DNA from: Stromatinia cepivora
Lineage: Eukaryota; Ascomycota; Leotiomycetes; Helotiales; Sclerotiniaceae
Direction of reading: 5' to 3'
DNA length: 64,000 nucleotides
NCBI GenBank assembly: GCA_014898415.1
Contig: RCTD01000026.1
Location: 744,001-808,000, forward strand
Numbering within the stretch: the first letter of the stretch is position 1; each line of letters starts with the position of its first letter. A model generated the notes under the pieces. It saw only the letters and a list, made by a program, of their open reading frames with translations, was not told the DNA's origin and ran no database searches. This document shows, in pieces, positions 40,101 through 51,310 of the stretch. The translations under genes were made by a program, and so were the position numbers.

Positions 40101-42304
40101 GATCTTTTCTTTAATAACCAATTCTATTTCCTTTTTCTAAGTTTTCAATGTTTGAATTATATTGTCTTTTTGCTTAAATAATATAATCCAATTTACTCTT
40201 ATATAATTATTGATGATTAATATAAAATAACAATTCCCTTGAATCGATTTTGGAAATGATCTTATAACATCGAAATATATAAATTTGAGTTTCTTTGATT
40301 TGTACAAATTCAATTACCTCGGAATACGATTGATCATTTTGGTGAGTATATACATTTTGTAAATATCTAATTCAATTGAGATCTTTATTGATTTGATTAT
40401 ATTAGATATCTTATATAGATTCTTGATCTTGTTTGAATCTAAATGATTGAATCTTTAATATTATAATAGATATCTCTTTTTCTTTTTGAATATTAATTCG
40501 TTATTGATATCTTTAATATCATCAATTATCTTTTAAAAAAAGCCTTTTTCCTTATCATTTTGATATACATTCGAACAAAGAACTATATCCTTATATCCTT
40601 TAATCATATATGAAACCATATACATTCCATCTTGTATTTTAGTATAAATGATTTTTTTATTATCCTTCTTGAAATATATATAATGAAAATTGAATTCCCT
40701 TTATAGTTCTATTTCACAGATTCTTTTTTCTAATAACAAATTTACTTTTAATCCTAATATATATAATATATTTAAAAATAGTATTTTAAAATTATCTTTA
40801 TATATTATATCTATTAAACCTTAATAATAATAATATATTACTCCCTTATCAACCTTTATTCTTTATTTAATAATAGAGTTTATTAATCTAAATAATAAAG
40901 GTTGATCAGATATATATAAAAAAGTATCTATATCAGTATATTATTTATTAAGAAAAATCTTATTAATAGTTTCTTTTATCAAATTGTAATCTTCTTTTAT
41001 TATATCCTTAATATCGAAATCTGATTTAAAGATATCATTAATAAGATATACTTAATCTTTTTTGTTGAAATGAACCTTTTTCGGATTTAATGATCCTTTT
41101 CTTTTTTAATAATAAAAATAATTATAAAGGAATTTATTGGTTTGTATTAAATACAAACAATCTTATATATAATAATTTTTCTTTTGATACAGATTACAAA
41201 TATTATTTAGGATCTTGAAATCTGATTCTTGATATCGAAAAGTGTATTTAGATCCTTTTGCAATTTATATTTACTCTAATTTATTCTTAAAACGAAGTTC
41301 CTTAATTTATAAATACTTAATCTTATTATCGATATTAAAATTGATTTGGATATCCAATATATCCATTACTTTTTGATAATCGATTGAAAGATTATATATT
41401 AAATTCAAAAACAAAATAGTATCTTGATATATTGATTGATAACTTTCGTTTATAGCCCCTAATTTCCTTTTATACTTTTTCAGTTTATCCTAGATTTCGA
41501 TAATAATCATATCGGGATAGATATCGGATTGAAATTTGAAGTTCTGAATCATTATCATATATATATTAATTGTAATTGTACTGATTCTGGTATATTTCGA
41601 TTTAAAGTATCTTTAGAGTATATGTACTATTGAATATTTGTTGATAAAGGCTTTATCATTATTATTAAGTGTTATACAAATATACGATAATATATTCATT
41701 TCGTTCTTTAAATATTCCGATTTCAATTCGATATTGTAATATATACAATCATTGTTTTTATAAACAAATACTATATTGGATCCTATAATCTATATATATT
41801 CGTTTAATATTTGATTAATTATATAAAATCATTCTTTTTCTTTCAATTATATTTTTGTTTATTTGAATTATCGTTTATAATTGTTTTGATCAAATTTCGA
41901 AGGATTGTTTGATTCCGATATTGTAAAGGTTTTTTATTATTTGATAAGTATCGAAGATAGTCTTTAAGTTTTTAAGACAATTTTAAAAAATGTGTAGCAA
42001 ATAAATTCAGGATAATAAAAAAATATAAAAACAAAATAATAAGAAAATTCATAAAACCATATTATAATATATTTTCTTATAATTATATGAATTTGCTCTT
42101 CGTTTTTGCTATAATTCTATATCGGCATTGTATAAACTACTCTCCATTTTGATCTGTAATATTGTAAATTATAAACTATATTATTATATTTCAATTCTGC
42201 TTCGATAATATTGTATGAAAATTCTGATTTTTATTCTGTTTCATTTTTATTAATTATATTAATCCTTTCTCGATTTGCTTTACTTTTTAATCATTACTAT
42301 ATAA

Positions 42305-42319
42305 CCGGATCTTATAATC
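42305..42319 (-). other. Primer-binding site of copia copy 1
   Basis: Directly inside the 5' LTR. On + it reads CCGGATCTTATAATC, one C-to-T change from the equivalent site of copy 2, whose complement contains the tRNA anticodon-loop sequence CTCATAA. Confidence 0.6.
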
Positions 42320-42485
42320 TATTAACTTTTGGTACAGGAAATAGTAGTATTGTTGATTATATAGATTGAATTAAGGATTTATTATTCTAATAGGAGTAGA
42401 ATTGAAGTTATTCCCAAATATAGTTTGTGCACCATTGTAATTACATGACCTCAATTCTAATTCTATAATGGACTTATTTCCAACA
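42320..42485 (-). repeat. 5' LTR of copia copy 1
   Basis: 166 bp, ending ...TTCCAACA on +. It differs from its partner LTR mainly by transitions. Confidence 0.92.
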
Positions 42486-42623
42486 TTAAGAAACAAAAGA
42501 GAAAAAAACAATTTATAATTTTTTTATAGATTATACAATTTTTAAAATAAAGATTTATAATTTTATTTTTATAAAGAAAAATTATATAAAGGGATGTTTA
42601 TTTTCAATTTTATATTCATAAAG

Positions 42624-42789
42624 TGTTGGAAATGAGGCCATCATAGGATTAGAATTGAGTCACGTGATCACAATGGTGCACAGACTATATTTGGGAGTAA
42701 CCTCAATTCTACTCCTACTAGAATAATAGATCCTTAGTTCAACCTATATAGTTAACAATACTACTACTTCCTGCACCAAAAGTTAACAT
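42624..42789 (+). mobile_element. Solo LTR of the copia family, well preserved
   Basis: 166 bp from TGTTGGAAATG to GTTAACA with perfect TAAAG duplications at 42619-42623 and 42790-42794. Unlike the LTRs of the two full copies it keeps its C and G bases (for example GAGGCCATCATAGG and CACGTGATCACAATGG). A single base is missing in the GAATTGAGTCACG segment relative to copy 2. It arose by LTR-LTR recombination of a third insertion. Confidence 0.93.
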
Positions 42790-43162
42790 AAAGAGATATA
42801 AATATTGTTACGTATACGTACAACGTGATCGATTCGAGCCCTAGTCGGAATACAGCATTCCCTGAATAGACTAAGTGAGCTCTCGGCCTGTATAGTTATA
42901 TAGTTCTACCTTCGATCTATAGCTTTTAATTCTAAAAAATGCTCAAGTTATTCGGCCATTGTATTATATTATTAAAAGTTTCTCGAAATAAAAAATCGAA
43001 TAATATATATATGTCGGGACAACTGTACACGGGGAAGTGAAGCTTATCAACGAACGTATAGAACTCTTTGTTAATACGTTTTGATTTGCCTAGAGAGCTA
43101 GAATCTATGGAGGGTGAAGATCTATATAATGGTGCATGCCGAGGCACTAGTGCGCACGTGAT

Positions 43163-43207
43163 CCTTACCATCCTTATCATCCTTACCATCCTTACCATGC
43201 ACGTGAT
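43163..43207. repeat. 9-bp repeat inside the LTR-like region, flanked by GCACGTGAT
   Basis: Several copies of ATCCTTACC-type units between two occurrences of GCACGTGAT (43154 and 43199). The repeat is absent from the paired LTR-like copy at 50150. Confidence 0.7.
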
Positions 43208-43479
43208 TCATATTCCGACAATATATATACTCAAGTATATATACATTCTACAAGTTCTAAACATGTACTTATACTCCTATCTGTATATATATACTTATAA
43301 TACAATTTGTAAAATTGTTTTCCCTTTATTAAAACTCTTTTTGAAAGAATTCTTTGTAACCTTTTAAAAGTATTCACATTTGAGCGGAATTCCCCTCGAT
43401 TTTATTTCATTTCTCAGCAATAAAATCAATCAATTCCGTAATTAGCGAATTACAACCCGAAATGATATAATAATATAAA

Positions 43480-44459
43480 GAAATTGCTTTCCTATATTCT
43501 CTATTTCTAACTCGACCAAACCCCACTTCAAAACCTTGCTTTCCCGATCTAGAAGAATTCAATGGAAATACACAAAAATTCGATATCTGACTTCCTTCAA
43601 TCAAAGCTAAACTTCAAATAGATAATACTATAATCAACAATTTCATTACTCAATTTTATTATATTTACCTTAACCTTGAATCTCAAATTCAAATTATAAT
43701 ATTGCTACAACTTTCGTTCATCGATCAAGCCACTCCTCTTAATTATAATACAATCCTTAATCAACTCTTTAAAGTTTACAATAACCTTAATAAAATTCAA
43801 GAAACTGAAAATTATTTTTATACTCTAAAACAAAGCACTGATTCGTTATATATCTATATTACAAAATTCGAAAGGATTTTATACAAAGCTTGTAATCAAA
43901 ATTGACCCGATTCAAATAAAATATCGACCTTCCGCAATAAGCTTAATTCAACTTTACACAATCGATTTGCTCAGCAATTCAACTTACCCCATTTCTATTT
44001 TGAATTCATACAAATTATATAACAATTAATTATTCATTCAATCAATAATTTTATTTCTAATAAAACTATTAACTCCATTCCCTATATATTGCAATACTCT
44101 AATTCTCATTTTTAGAATTATCCTAATCCAATAAATATATCTAATATCAATCATACTTTAAATACATTCGATTCCGATTTCACTTTAACACTATTACTAA
44201 AGATATTCCTTCGATTTCGATAATTGAAAGGTCCCGAATTCACTTTACAAAAGCAAACTCGTTTTCGCAAAGAAAACAGATACATATAATATAGATCCCT
44301 ATATTATTAGATTTGTATTTATCATTTGAATTCATATAATAATATATATAATTCATTTGATCTAATTAATTATTCTATATTAGCTACTCTGGACAATAAT
44401 GATAATGATACAGATTCAGAATAGAATAAAGAAAGAATAAAAAAAGAATTGAAAGTTTT
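43480..44459 (+). pseudogene. Decayed Ty3/gypsy gag
   Basis: Conceptual reading gives a Gag capsid-like protein: a start resembling PDLEEFNGNTQKFDI, then LPSIKAKLQIDN, YIYLNLESQIQ, the longest open piece at 43702-43905 (LNYNTILNQLFKVYNNLNK and TLKQSTDSLYIYITKFER), and ISTFRNKLNSTLHNRFAQQ. Stops and AT drift are throughout. It has no readable CCHC knuckle. Family assignment rests on overall likeness to fungal gypsy Gag proteins. Confidence 0.65.
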
Positions 44460-44625
44460 TGTTGGAAATGAGGCCATCATAGGATTAGAATTGAGGTCAC
44501 ATGATCACAATGGTGTACAGACTATATTTGGGAATAATTTCAATTCTATTTCTATTAGAATAATAGATTTTTAGTTCAATTTATATAATCAACAATATTA
44601 CTATTTCCTATATCAAAAGTTAATA
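44460..44625 (+). repeat. 5' LTR of copia copy 2
   Basis: 166 bp, TGTTGG...TTAATA. Aligned against its 3' partner, the differences I see are C/T and G/A changes. Confidence 0.93.
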
Positions 44626-44640
44626 GATTATGAGATCCGG
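44626..44640 (+). other. Primer-binding site of copia copy 2 (half-tRNA type)
   Basis: GATTATGAGATCCGG abuts the LTR. Its complement, CCGGATCTCATAATC, contains CTCATAA, a canonical seven-base anticodon loop with anticodon CAT, preceded by a plausible 5' anticodon stem. This matches the internal half-tRNA(Met) priming known for copia-type elements rather than 3'-CCA priming. Confidence 0.6.
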
Positions 44641-46659
44641 TTGTATAGTAGTGATTAGAAAGCAAAGCAAATCGAGAAAGGATTAGTATAGCTAATAGGG
44701 GTGAAACAGAGTGGAAATCAGAATTTTCATATAGTATCATCGAAGTAGAGTTGAAATATGATAATACAGTTTATAATTTACAATATTATAGGTCAAAGCG
44801 GAGAGTAGTCTGTATAGTGCTGATATAGAATTATAGCAGAAGCGAAGAGTAAATTCGCATAACTACAAGAAAACATATCGAAGAGCAAATTCGTACAGCT
44901 ATAAGAAAACACATTATAATACGATTTTATGAATTTTCTTATTGTTTTATTTTTTATATTTCTTTATTATCCTGAATCTACTTGCAGTATATTTTTTAAG
45001 ATTATTTTAAAAACTTGAAGATTATCTTCGATATTTATCAAATAGTAAGAAACCTTTATAATATCGGAATCAAATAATCTTTTGAAGTTTGATTAAAACA
45101 ATTATAAATGATAATTCAGATAAACAAAGATACAATTGAAAGGGAAAGGATGATTTTATATAATTGATTAAATATTAAACGAATATATGTAGATTGTAGG
45201 ATCCAATATAATATCTGCTTATAAAATCAATAGTCGTATATATTATAATATCGAATTGAAATTGGAATATTTAAAGGATAAAGCAAATATATTATTGTAT
45301 ATTTATATAATACTCAATGATAATGATAAAGTCTTTATCGATGAATATTCAACAATATATATATTCTGCAGATACTTTAAATCAAAATATATTAGAGTTA
45401 ATATAATTATAATCAATATTTATATAATGATAATTCAGAACTTCAAATTTCAATTTGATATTTATCTCGATATAATCATTATCAAAGTTTAAAATAAATT
45501 GAAAAAATATAGAAGGAAATTAAGAATTATAGATAAAAATTGTCAATCAGTATATTAAGATATTGTTTTATTTTTGGTTTTGGTGTGTGGTCTTTTGGTC
45601 AATTATCAAGAAGTAATGGATATATTGAATATTCAAATTAGCTTTAGTATTGATGATAAGATTAAATATTTATAAATTAAGGAATTTTGTTTTAAAGATG
45701 AATTAGAATGAATACAAATTGTAAAAGGATTTAGATATACTTTTTGATATTAAGAATCAGATTTCGAGATCTTAAATAATATTTACGATTTTTATCAAAA
45801 GGAAGATTATTATATATAAGATTATTTGTATTTAATATAAATTAGTAAATTCTTTTGTAATTATTTTTATTATTAAAAGAAAAGGGGATTATCGAATTTG
45901 AAGAAGATTTATTTCAATAAGAAAGATCAAATATATTCTGTTAACAATATTTCTGAATTAGATTTCAATATTAAGGATATGATAAAGAAGATTATTAATA
46001 AATTTTTTTTTAATAAATGATATATTAATATAGATGCTTCTTTATATATATCTAATTAATCTTTATTATTTAGATTAATAGATTTTATTATTAAATAAAG
46101 GATAAAGATTAATAAAGAAATGATATATTATTGTTATTAGGGTTTAATAGATATAATATATAAAGATAATTTTAAAATACTATTTTCAAATATATTATAT
46201 ATATTAAGATTAGAAGTAAATTTATTATCAGGAAAAAGGATTTGTGAAACAAAATTGTAAAGGGAATTCAATTTTTATTATATATATTTTAAGAAGGATA
46301 ATAAAAAAATTATTTGTATTAGAATATAAGATGGAATATATATAATTTTATATATAATCAAAGGATATAAGGATATAGTTTTCTATTCGAATATATATCA
46401 AAATGATTAGGAAAAAGGTTTTTCTTTAGAGATAATCGATAGTATCAAAAGTATTGATAATGAATTAATATTTAAGAAGAAAGAGAGATATTTATTATAA
46501 TATCGAAGATTCAATTATCTAGATTTAAATAAGATCAAGAATTTATATAAAGTATTCAATATAATTAAACTAATAAAGATTCCAATTGAATTAGATATCT
46601 ATGAAATGTATATATTTATTAAAATGATCAATCGTATTCTGAAGTAATTGAGTCTGTAT

Positions 46660-46800
46660 AAATCAAAGAAACTCAAATTTATATATTTCGATGTTATAAG
46701 ATCATTTCCAAAATCGATTCAAGGGAATTGTTATTTTATATTAATCATCAATAATTATATAAGAGTAAATTGAATTATATTATTTAAATAAAAAATGATA
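46660..46800 (+). pseudogene. Decayed copia integrase core
   Basis: The reading resembles DVIRSFPKSIQG...YFILIINNYIRV, the segment around the second catalytic Asp of copia integrases; the Asp is replaced by Asn (GAT to AAT), a G-to-A change. Stops surround it. Confidence 0.65.
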
Positions 46801-47525
46801 TAATTCAAATATTGAAAACTTGGAAAAAAAAGATGGAATTGATTATTAAAAAAAAGATTATTATAATTAGGATTAATAATATATTAGAACTTTTATAAAC
46901 TATTTGTAAATAATTATTAGATATATAATTCAAAGTTATAATAATTGTTTCTTTATATCAAAATAGATCTATAAAACAGAATATAAGGATTACAGAGGTA
47001 GATATAAGAATAATATTAAAAGAAGTTGAATTATTATTAAAATTTTGGGATAAAGTTATAAAATATAATATTTATATCAAGAATCGTATTAGTATTAATT
47101 TTAATATAAATAAAATAAATCGATCTTTTATAAAAGCTTTTATAGATATAATATTAGATATAGAAATATATAAAGTCTAGGGGAGCAAATATTATATTTA
47201 TATTAATTTTAAGAATATTCTGAAAGAGTAAAGATACAACAAATTGCAGGATATTTCAAAAATCGATATATTTTTAGGATATTTAAAGATTATAAATAAA
47301 TATATTAAAATATATTCTTTAGAATTAAACTATATATTTCGATCAAATAAAGTAATTATAGATGAATCTTATCGAAAAGGAGATTTGGATTTTAAATTAA
47401 GAAATTATGAATCAGATCTATAAGAAACAAAGAATATAAAATCAAATCGAAGATCTTATAGTAGATTAATAGCAAATAAGATATCTTCTTTATCCTTAAT
47501 ATCAAATACAATATCTATATTATCT

Positions 47526-47864
47526 TTGTTCCAAACATTCTCTTTAGTAGATATTATACTAAGTTCAGTGATTATATTAAATACTTCAATTGTCGAATTG
47601 AAATCAAATAAATTAGATACATTAATATCAATATATAATAAAAATAAAGATAGTAATATTCAAAAGATAAATCAAAAATCTTTTTTCAAGGATATTTTAG
47701 ATATCGAATCTATTATTCTAAAAATTCCAATCCAAAAATCAACTTCTATAGATCCTGAATCTATATTAGAAGTAAAATTTAAAACCGTTTTAAATTTTGT
47801 TAATAAATTCATTTCAATAGAATCAAAAAGCGAAATAAATCCACAATTATTTAAAATCGAATAA
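47526..47864 (+). pseudogene. Open remnant of the copia linker region
   Basis: A 112-codon open stretch, Ile/Ser/Lys-rich, between the integrase and reverse transcriptase remnants. It fits the poorly conserved pol linker. Openness may be chance survival of RIP; I assign no function. Confidence 0.5.
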
Positions 47865-48427
47865 AAGGATATAATGGATCTTAAAGACAAATCTCCAAAA
47901 TATTTAATATAAAAACAGAAAAGAAATATAGAATAAGATTCTAAAGAAGAATAGAAAAACAAAATTATAAAGATATTGATTACGATATTTATATAAATCA
48001 AAATTCAAGAAAGTATAGAATATATTATAATTATAATCCCAATTATTTACAAAATGAATCTTTATATCAAAGATAAAATCGTTTCAGATTTCATAATTTC
48101 ATTGATAGATATAAACAATACAAAAGATATAATATATCCGATCGAAGAAATTCTGGGAATTAAAATATCAAGAACTTATAAGGAAGTAATATCGAATCGA
48201 GAATACTCTGAAAAATGAAAGAAAGTTATCCAAAAGGAAATTATATCTTTGATTCAAAATAGTACTTAGAAAAAATATATACTTTTTAAAAAAAGTAATC
48301 TAGTTTTAACGAAATAAATATTTATAATTAAAATTAAGAATAATAAAATAAAACGATTCAAAATAAGATTAATAATTCAAAGATTCAATTAGATATTAAG
48401 AAAAAATTACAATAAAACATTTATATT

Positions 48428-48790
48428 AATAATGAAACTAAATGTATTTAGATTATTCCTAATTATTATTACAAAAGAAAATTTGGAATACTTATATTTC
48501 GATATTAAAGACGCTTTTACTGAATCACACTTAAAAGAAAAAATCTATCTCGAATTATTCCAAAATATTAAAATCGAAAAGGGATATATATTACAAACCT
48601 TATAAAATCTATATAATTTAAAGTAAATTAAAAAAGGTTAGAATTTACTATTAAAAAAAAACTTTTAAATATAAACTTTATACAAAGTTTAACAAACCTA
48701 TATTTATATATATCCAAAGACTATAATATAATATTATTAATATATATCAACGATATTATTATTGTATTATATATATTATCGTAAATCATT
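48428..48790 (+). pseudogene. Decayed copia reverse transcriptase
   Basis: Contains YFDIKDAFTESHLKEKIYLE, a copia reverse transcriptase signature, and further on YINDIIIV in place of YVDD. Several in-frame stops. The same segment is readable on the minus strand in copy 1 near 38364-38500. Confidence 0.85.
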
Positions 48791-49285
48791 TGATTCGATG
48801 AAAAACTATTAATCCATTTTAACATCAAGAATTTAGAAGAGATTAGTAAGATTCTAAATATTAGGATTATTTGTAATAGAAAAGTGTATATATTAATTAT
48901 AAATTAAAAAGAATATTTCAATATTATATTAATTAAATATAATATTATATATAAATAATATTAAGTTAAAAAACTATTAATAATGAATTATATCTATTTT
49001 TGATTAGTAATCAATGATAATAAACTAATAGATATAAACGAATATCAATAATGAATAGGAAGTATAATTTATTCAATAATATATATTCGATCAAATATAG
49101 TGTTTTTAATCAAAAGATTTTTATAATTTATAATAAAGCTAACAAAACATTATATTATAGCTTTGAAAAATCTAATATGATATTTACGATTAATAATCAA
49201 ATAGAAGTTATGGTTTGGGCTAAAGAGAGTATAATCTGATATCTACAAAAAATATAATATATTTGATAATATAATAAAGGTATAT

Positions 49286-49470
49286 ATAGATGCAGATTGA
49301 ATTAATAATAAATATAATCGGAAAAGTATTTCAAGAGGAGTTGTAATATTCTATAGAGGTTTTATATTGTGGATTAATAAAAAACAAATATTTGTAGTTA
49401 TTTTTAATACGGAATCAGAATATATTATAATAATAATATTCATTAAACAAAAAAGATGGATTGTATAAAT
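49286..49470 (+). pseudogene. Decayed copia RNase H
   Basis: Reads as DAD*INNKYNRKSISRGVV...LWINKKQIFVV...NTESEYI, the standard copia RNase H layout (DADW...RKS...SSKKQ...TEAEY), with stops and transition-type substitutions. Confidence 0.8.
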
Positions 49471-49785
49471 ATTCAAAAATCTATTCAAATCAAGTTATAT
49501 TGAAAAGAACAGAGATATAATTCAAATACTTGATAATAATCAGAATATTTTAGTTTTAATCAAGAATTTATATTTGTATAAACGATCTAAATATATAGAT
49601 ATCAATTATCATTTTATTAAAAACTTAATAGAAAAGAAGAAAATCGTTATTAGTTATATCAATATATACGATATAATTGTCGATAGAATAACGAAGTTTT
49701 ATATAAGGATTGCTTTCGAAAGATTCAAGAAAATATTAGGATTAGTAATTTAGGAGGATCGAATAGGATATTCTCAATAGAGGAG

Positions 49786-49951
49786 TGTTGGAAATGAGAT
49801 CATTATAGGATTAGAATTGAGGTTATATGATCACAATGGTGCACAAATCATATTTGGGAATAACCTCAATTCTATTCCTATTAGAATAATAGATCCTTAG
49901 TTCAACCTATATAGTCAATAATACTACTACTTCCTGCACCAAAAGTTAATA
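49786..49951 (+). repeat. 3' LTR of copia copy 2
   Basis: 166 bp, preceded by the purine-rich tract AATAGAGGAG (49776-49785). Confidence 0.93.
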
Positions 49952-50400
49952 GTTTTAATATATTTGGAAAATATAATCGATAAATATACTTTTTCTGATC
50001 GAATAAAGAAAGCAATGAATATCATTGAATTTATACATTTGACCCAATTGACAAATAAAATTAATAATTCATAATTATAATTGTTTTTAGATTCTTTTAT
50101 ATTATTTATTTAAAGTATTTAGAATAAACTTTTATATAAAAGGAGATAATGTTATATATATATATAATATAATCGATTCGAATTCTAATCGGAATATAGT
50201 ATTCTTTAAATAGACTAAATGAGCTTTCGGCCTGTGTATATATAGTTAAGAGATGCTCAAGTTATTCGGCCGTTGTGTCACAAATATAAAGATTTTATAT
50301 ACGAAGATAAATACTCTTTTAGAAGAATAAAAAGTTATAAAATATAACGCAACGGCGCAGATAAAGACGGGGTTTTATCTTCTCTTATCTCTATATATGA

Positions 50401-51310
50401 ATGTTAGTATTATTTGATATCAATGTGTTATAAATCTAAGATAGTTTGGTCTAGTCAACCGTTCGACGATTCGACAGTGGAACGCTCCAGTGTTACGATC
50501 ACGGATCTTACACTAACCGATCGTGTGTACATCGGATACGATTCGATCAATTTAGTATAATATTGAGGTTATATTATAATCAAATACATACAGATTCTGT
50601 TAATATTAGATCCGGGCCTGTATCAATAGCGAATTATATGATTTGGATCCTTTTGGATCTTAGAATTCTAAATCCAAGGAGCTTAAAGTTTAGAATTTAT
50701 AGATTCAGAAATTAAAAAATACAAAATCAAAAAAGATCTTTATAAAAATAAAGATCTATATAATTAAAGAAGGATTTTATATATAAAATTTTGTATTCAA
50801 AATCAATCATTTAATATTATAATTACGAATCGCAAACTTTATTTGAGAATATTATTATTATTGAATAATAAATAACTCTTATTAATCACTTTACAATATA
50901 AAGATTTATATATATATATAGAATATAGTCATTCCGAATAATAAGAATAATATAATTAATATGATCAATTAAACCAATTAGATCAATTTAGTCAATTTGA
51001 TCAAATAGATTTATTATATTCATTCCGAATAATAAAATCAATACAATAAACAAGATCAATTAGATCATTTTGATCTAATCAATCAATATACGAATACGAA
51101 TTCGAACTCTACGAATTCATTAATATATACGAAATCATCGAATTCATAGATATTCGAATAAAGAAACCTAAGTTAATCGAATATCAGAATCATTCGAAAT
51201 AAAGAATCTTTATTATACTAATTAAGATAATTGAAATGATAAATCTTTATTCAAATTGACGAATAAGAATAAAGCTTTGATATATAAAAGAATTCGAAAG
51301 AGGTATATAG
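50401..51310. repeat. RIP-degraded AT-rich repeat, copy 2, right margin of the island
   Basis: From about 50940 it shares a dispersed repeat with 1-840 (tandem GATCAATTTGATCAAAT-like phrases, GAATACGAATTCGAA, TAAATCTTTATTCAAAT). This copy has the uninterrupted ATACGAAAT site. 50400-50570 keeps more GC. No protein remnants are readable. Confidence 0.65.

Larger units (their letters stand above)
37009..42485 (-). mobile_element. Ty1/copia LTR retrotransposon, copy 1 (RIP-inactivated)
   Basis: A 5477-bp element bounded by 166-bp LTRs at 37009-37174 (its 3' LTR) and 42320-42485 (its 5' LTR). Flanks are TCAAG (37004-37008) and TTAAG (42486-42490), a 5-bp target duplication differing by one C/T change. 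Reverse-complement reading shows the copia reverse transcriptase signature near 38364-38500 (YFDIKNTF followed by LKEKIYFEL), and the RNase H region lies toward 37600. All frames are riddled with stops. Polypurine tract at 37175-37184 and primer site at 42305-42319 (both -). Non-functional. Confidence 0.9.
44460..49951 (+). mobile_element. Ty1/copia LTR retrotransposon, copy 2 (RIP-inactivated, structurally complete)
   Basis: A 5492-bp element with 166-bp LTRs at 44460-44625 and 49786-49951 and perfect GTTTT target duplications at 44455-44459 and 49952-49956. Order read on +: gag-like region, integrase (about 46680-46790, a DVIRSFPKSIQGNCYF-like segment), variable linker (open frame 47526-47864), reverse transcriptase (about 48430-48790) and RNase H (about 49286-49460). 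Integrase before reverse transcriptase defines copia. Nearly every frame is closed by stops; the YVDD motif reads YIND. It inserted into the gypsy-type gag element. Confidence 0.93.
42807..50400 (+). mobile_element. Ty3/gypsy-related gag element split by copia copy 2
   Basis: A TGTTACG-type LTR start at 42807 (TCGATTCGAGCCCTAGTCGGAATAC region) recurs at 50150 immediately after a purine-rich AAAGGAGATAA tract, with about 130 bp alignable and divergence beyond (the phrases CAAGTTATTCGGCC and GGCCTGT are shared). Between them are a gypsy-type gag (about 43480-44459), then copia copy 2, then about 200 bp. No protease, reverse transcriptase or integrase of this element is seen. The right boundary is approximate, because the two LTR-like ends differ in length and downstream sequence. 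Confidence 0.6.

Noticed and set aside
45256..45492. Intact small gene inside copia copy 2
   Set aside because: It lies within the degraded gag region of a RIP-mutated element; AT-rich Ile/Tyr/Asn composition is what random AT-rich DNA yields.
50450..50560. tRNA-like GC-richer patch in the AT-rich island
   Set aside because: No cloverleaf with conserved A/B boxes could be drawn; more likely an older repeat fragment.
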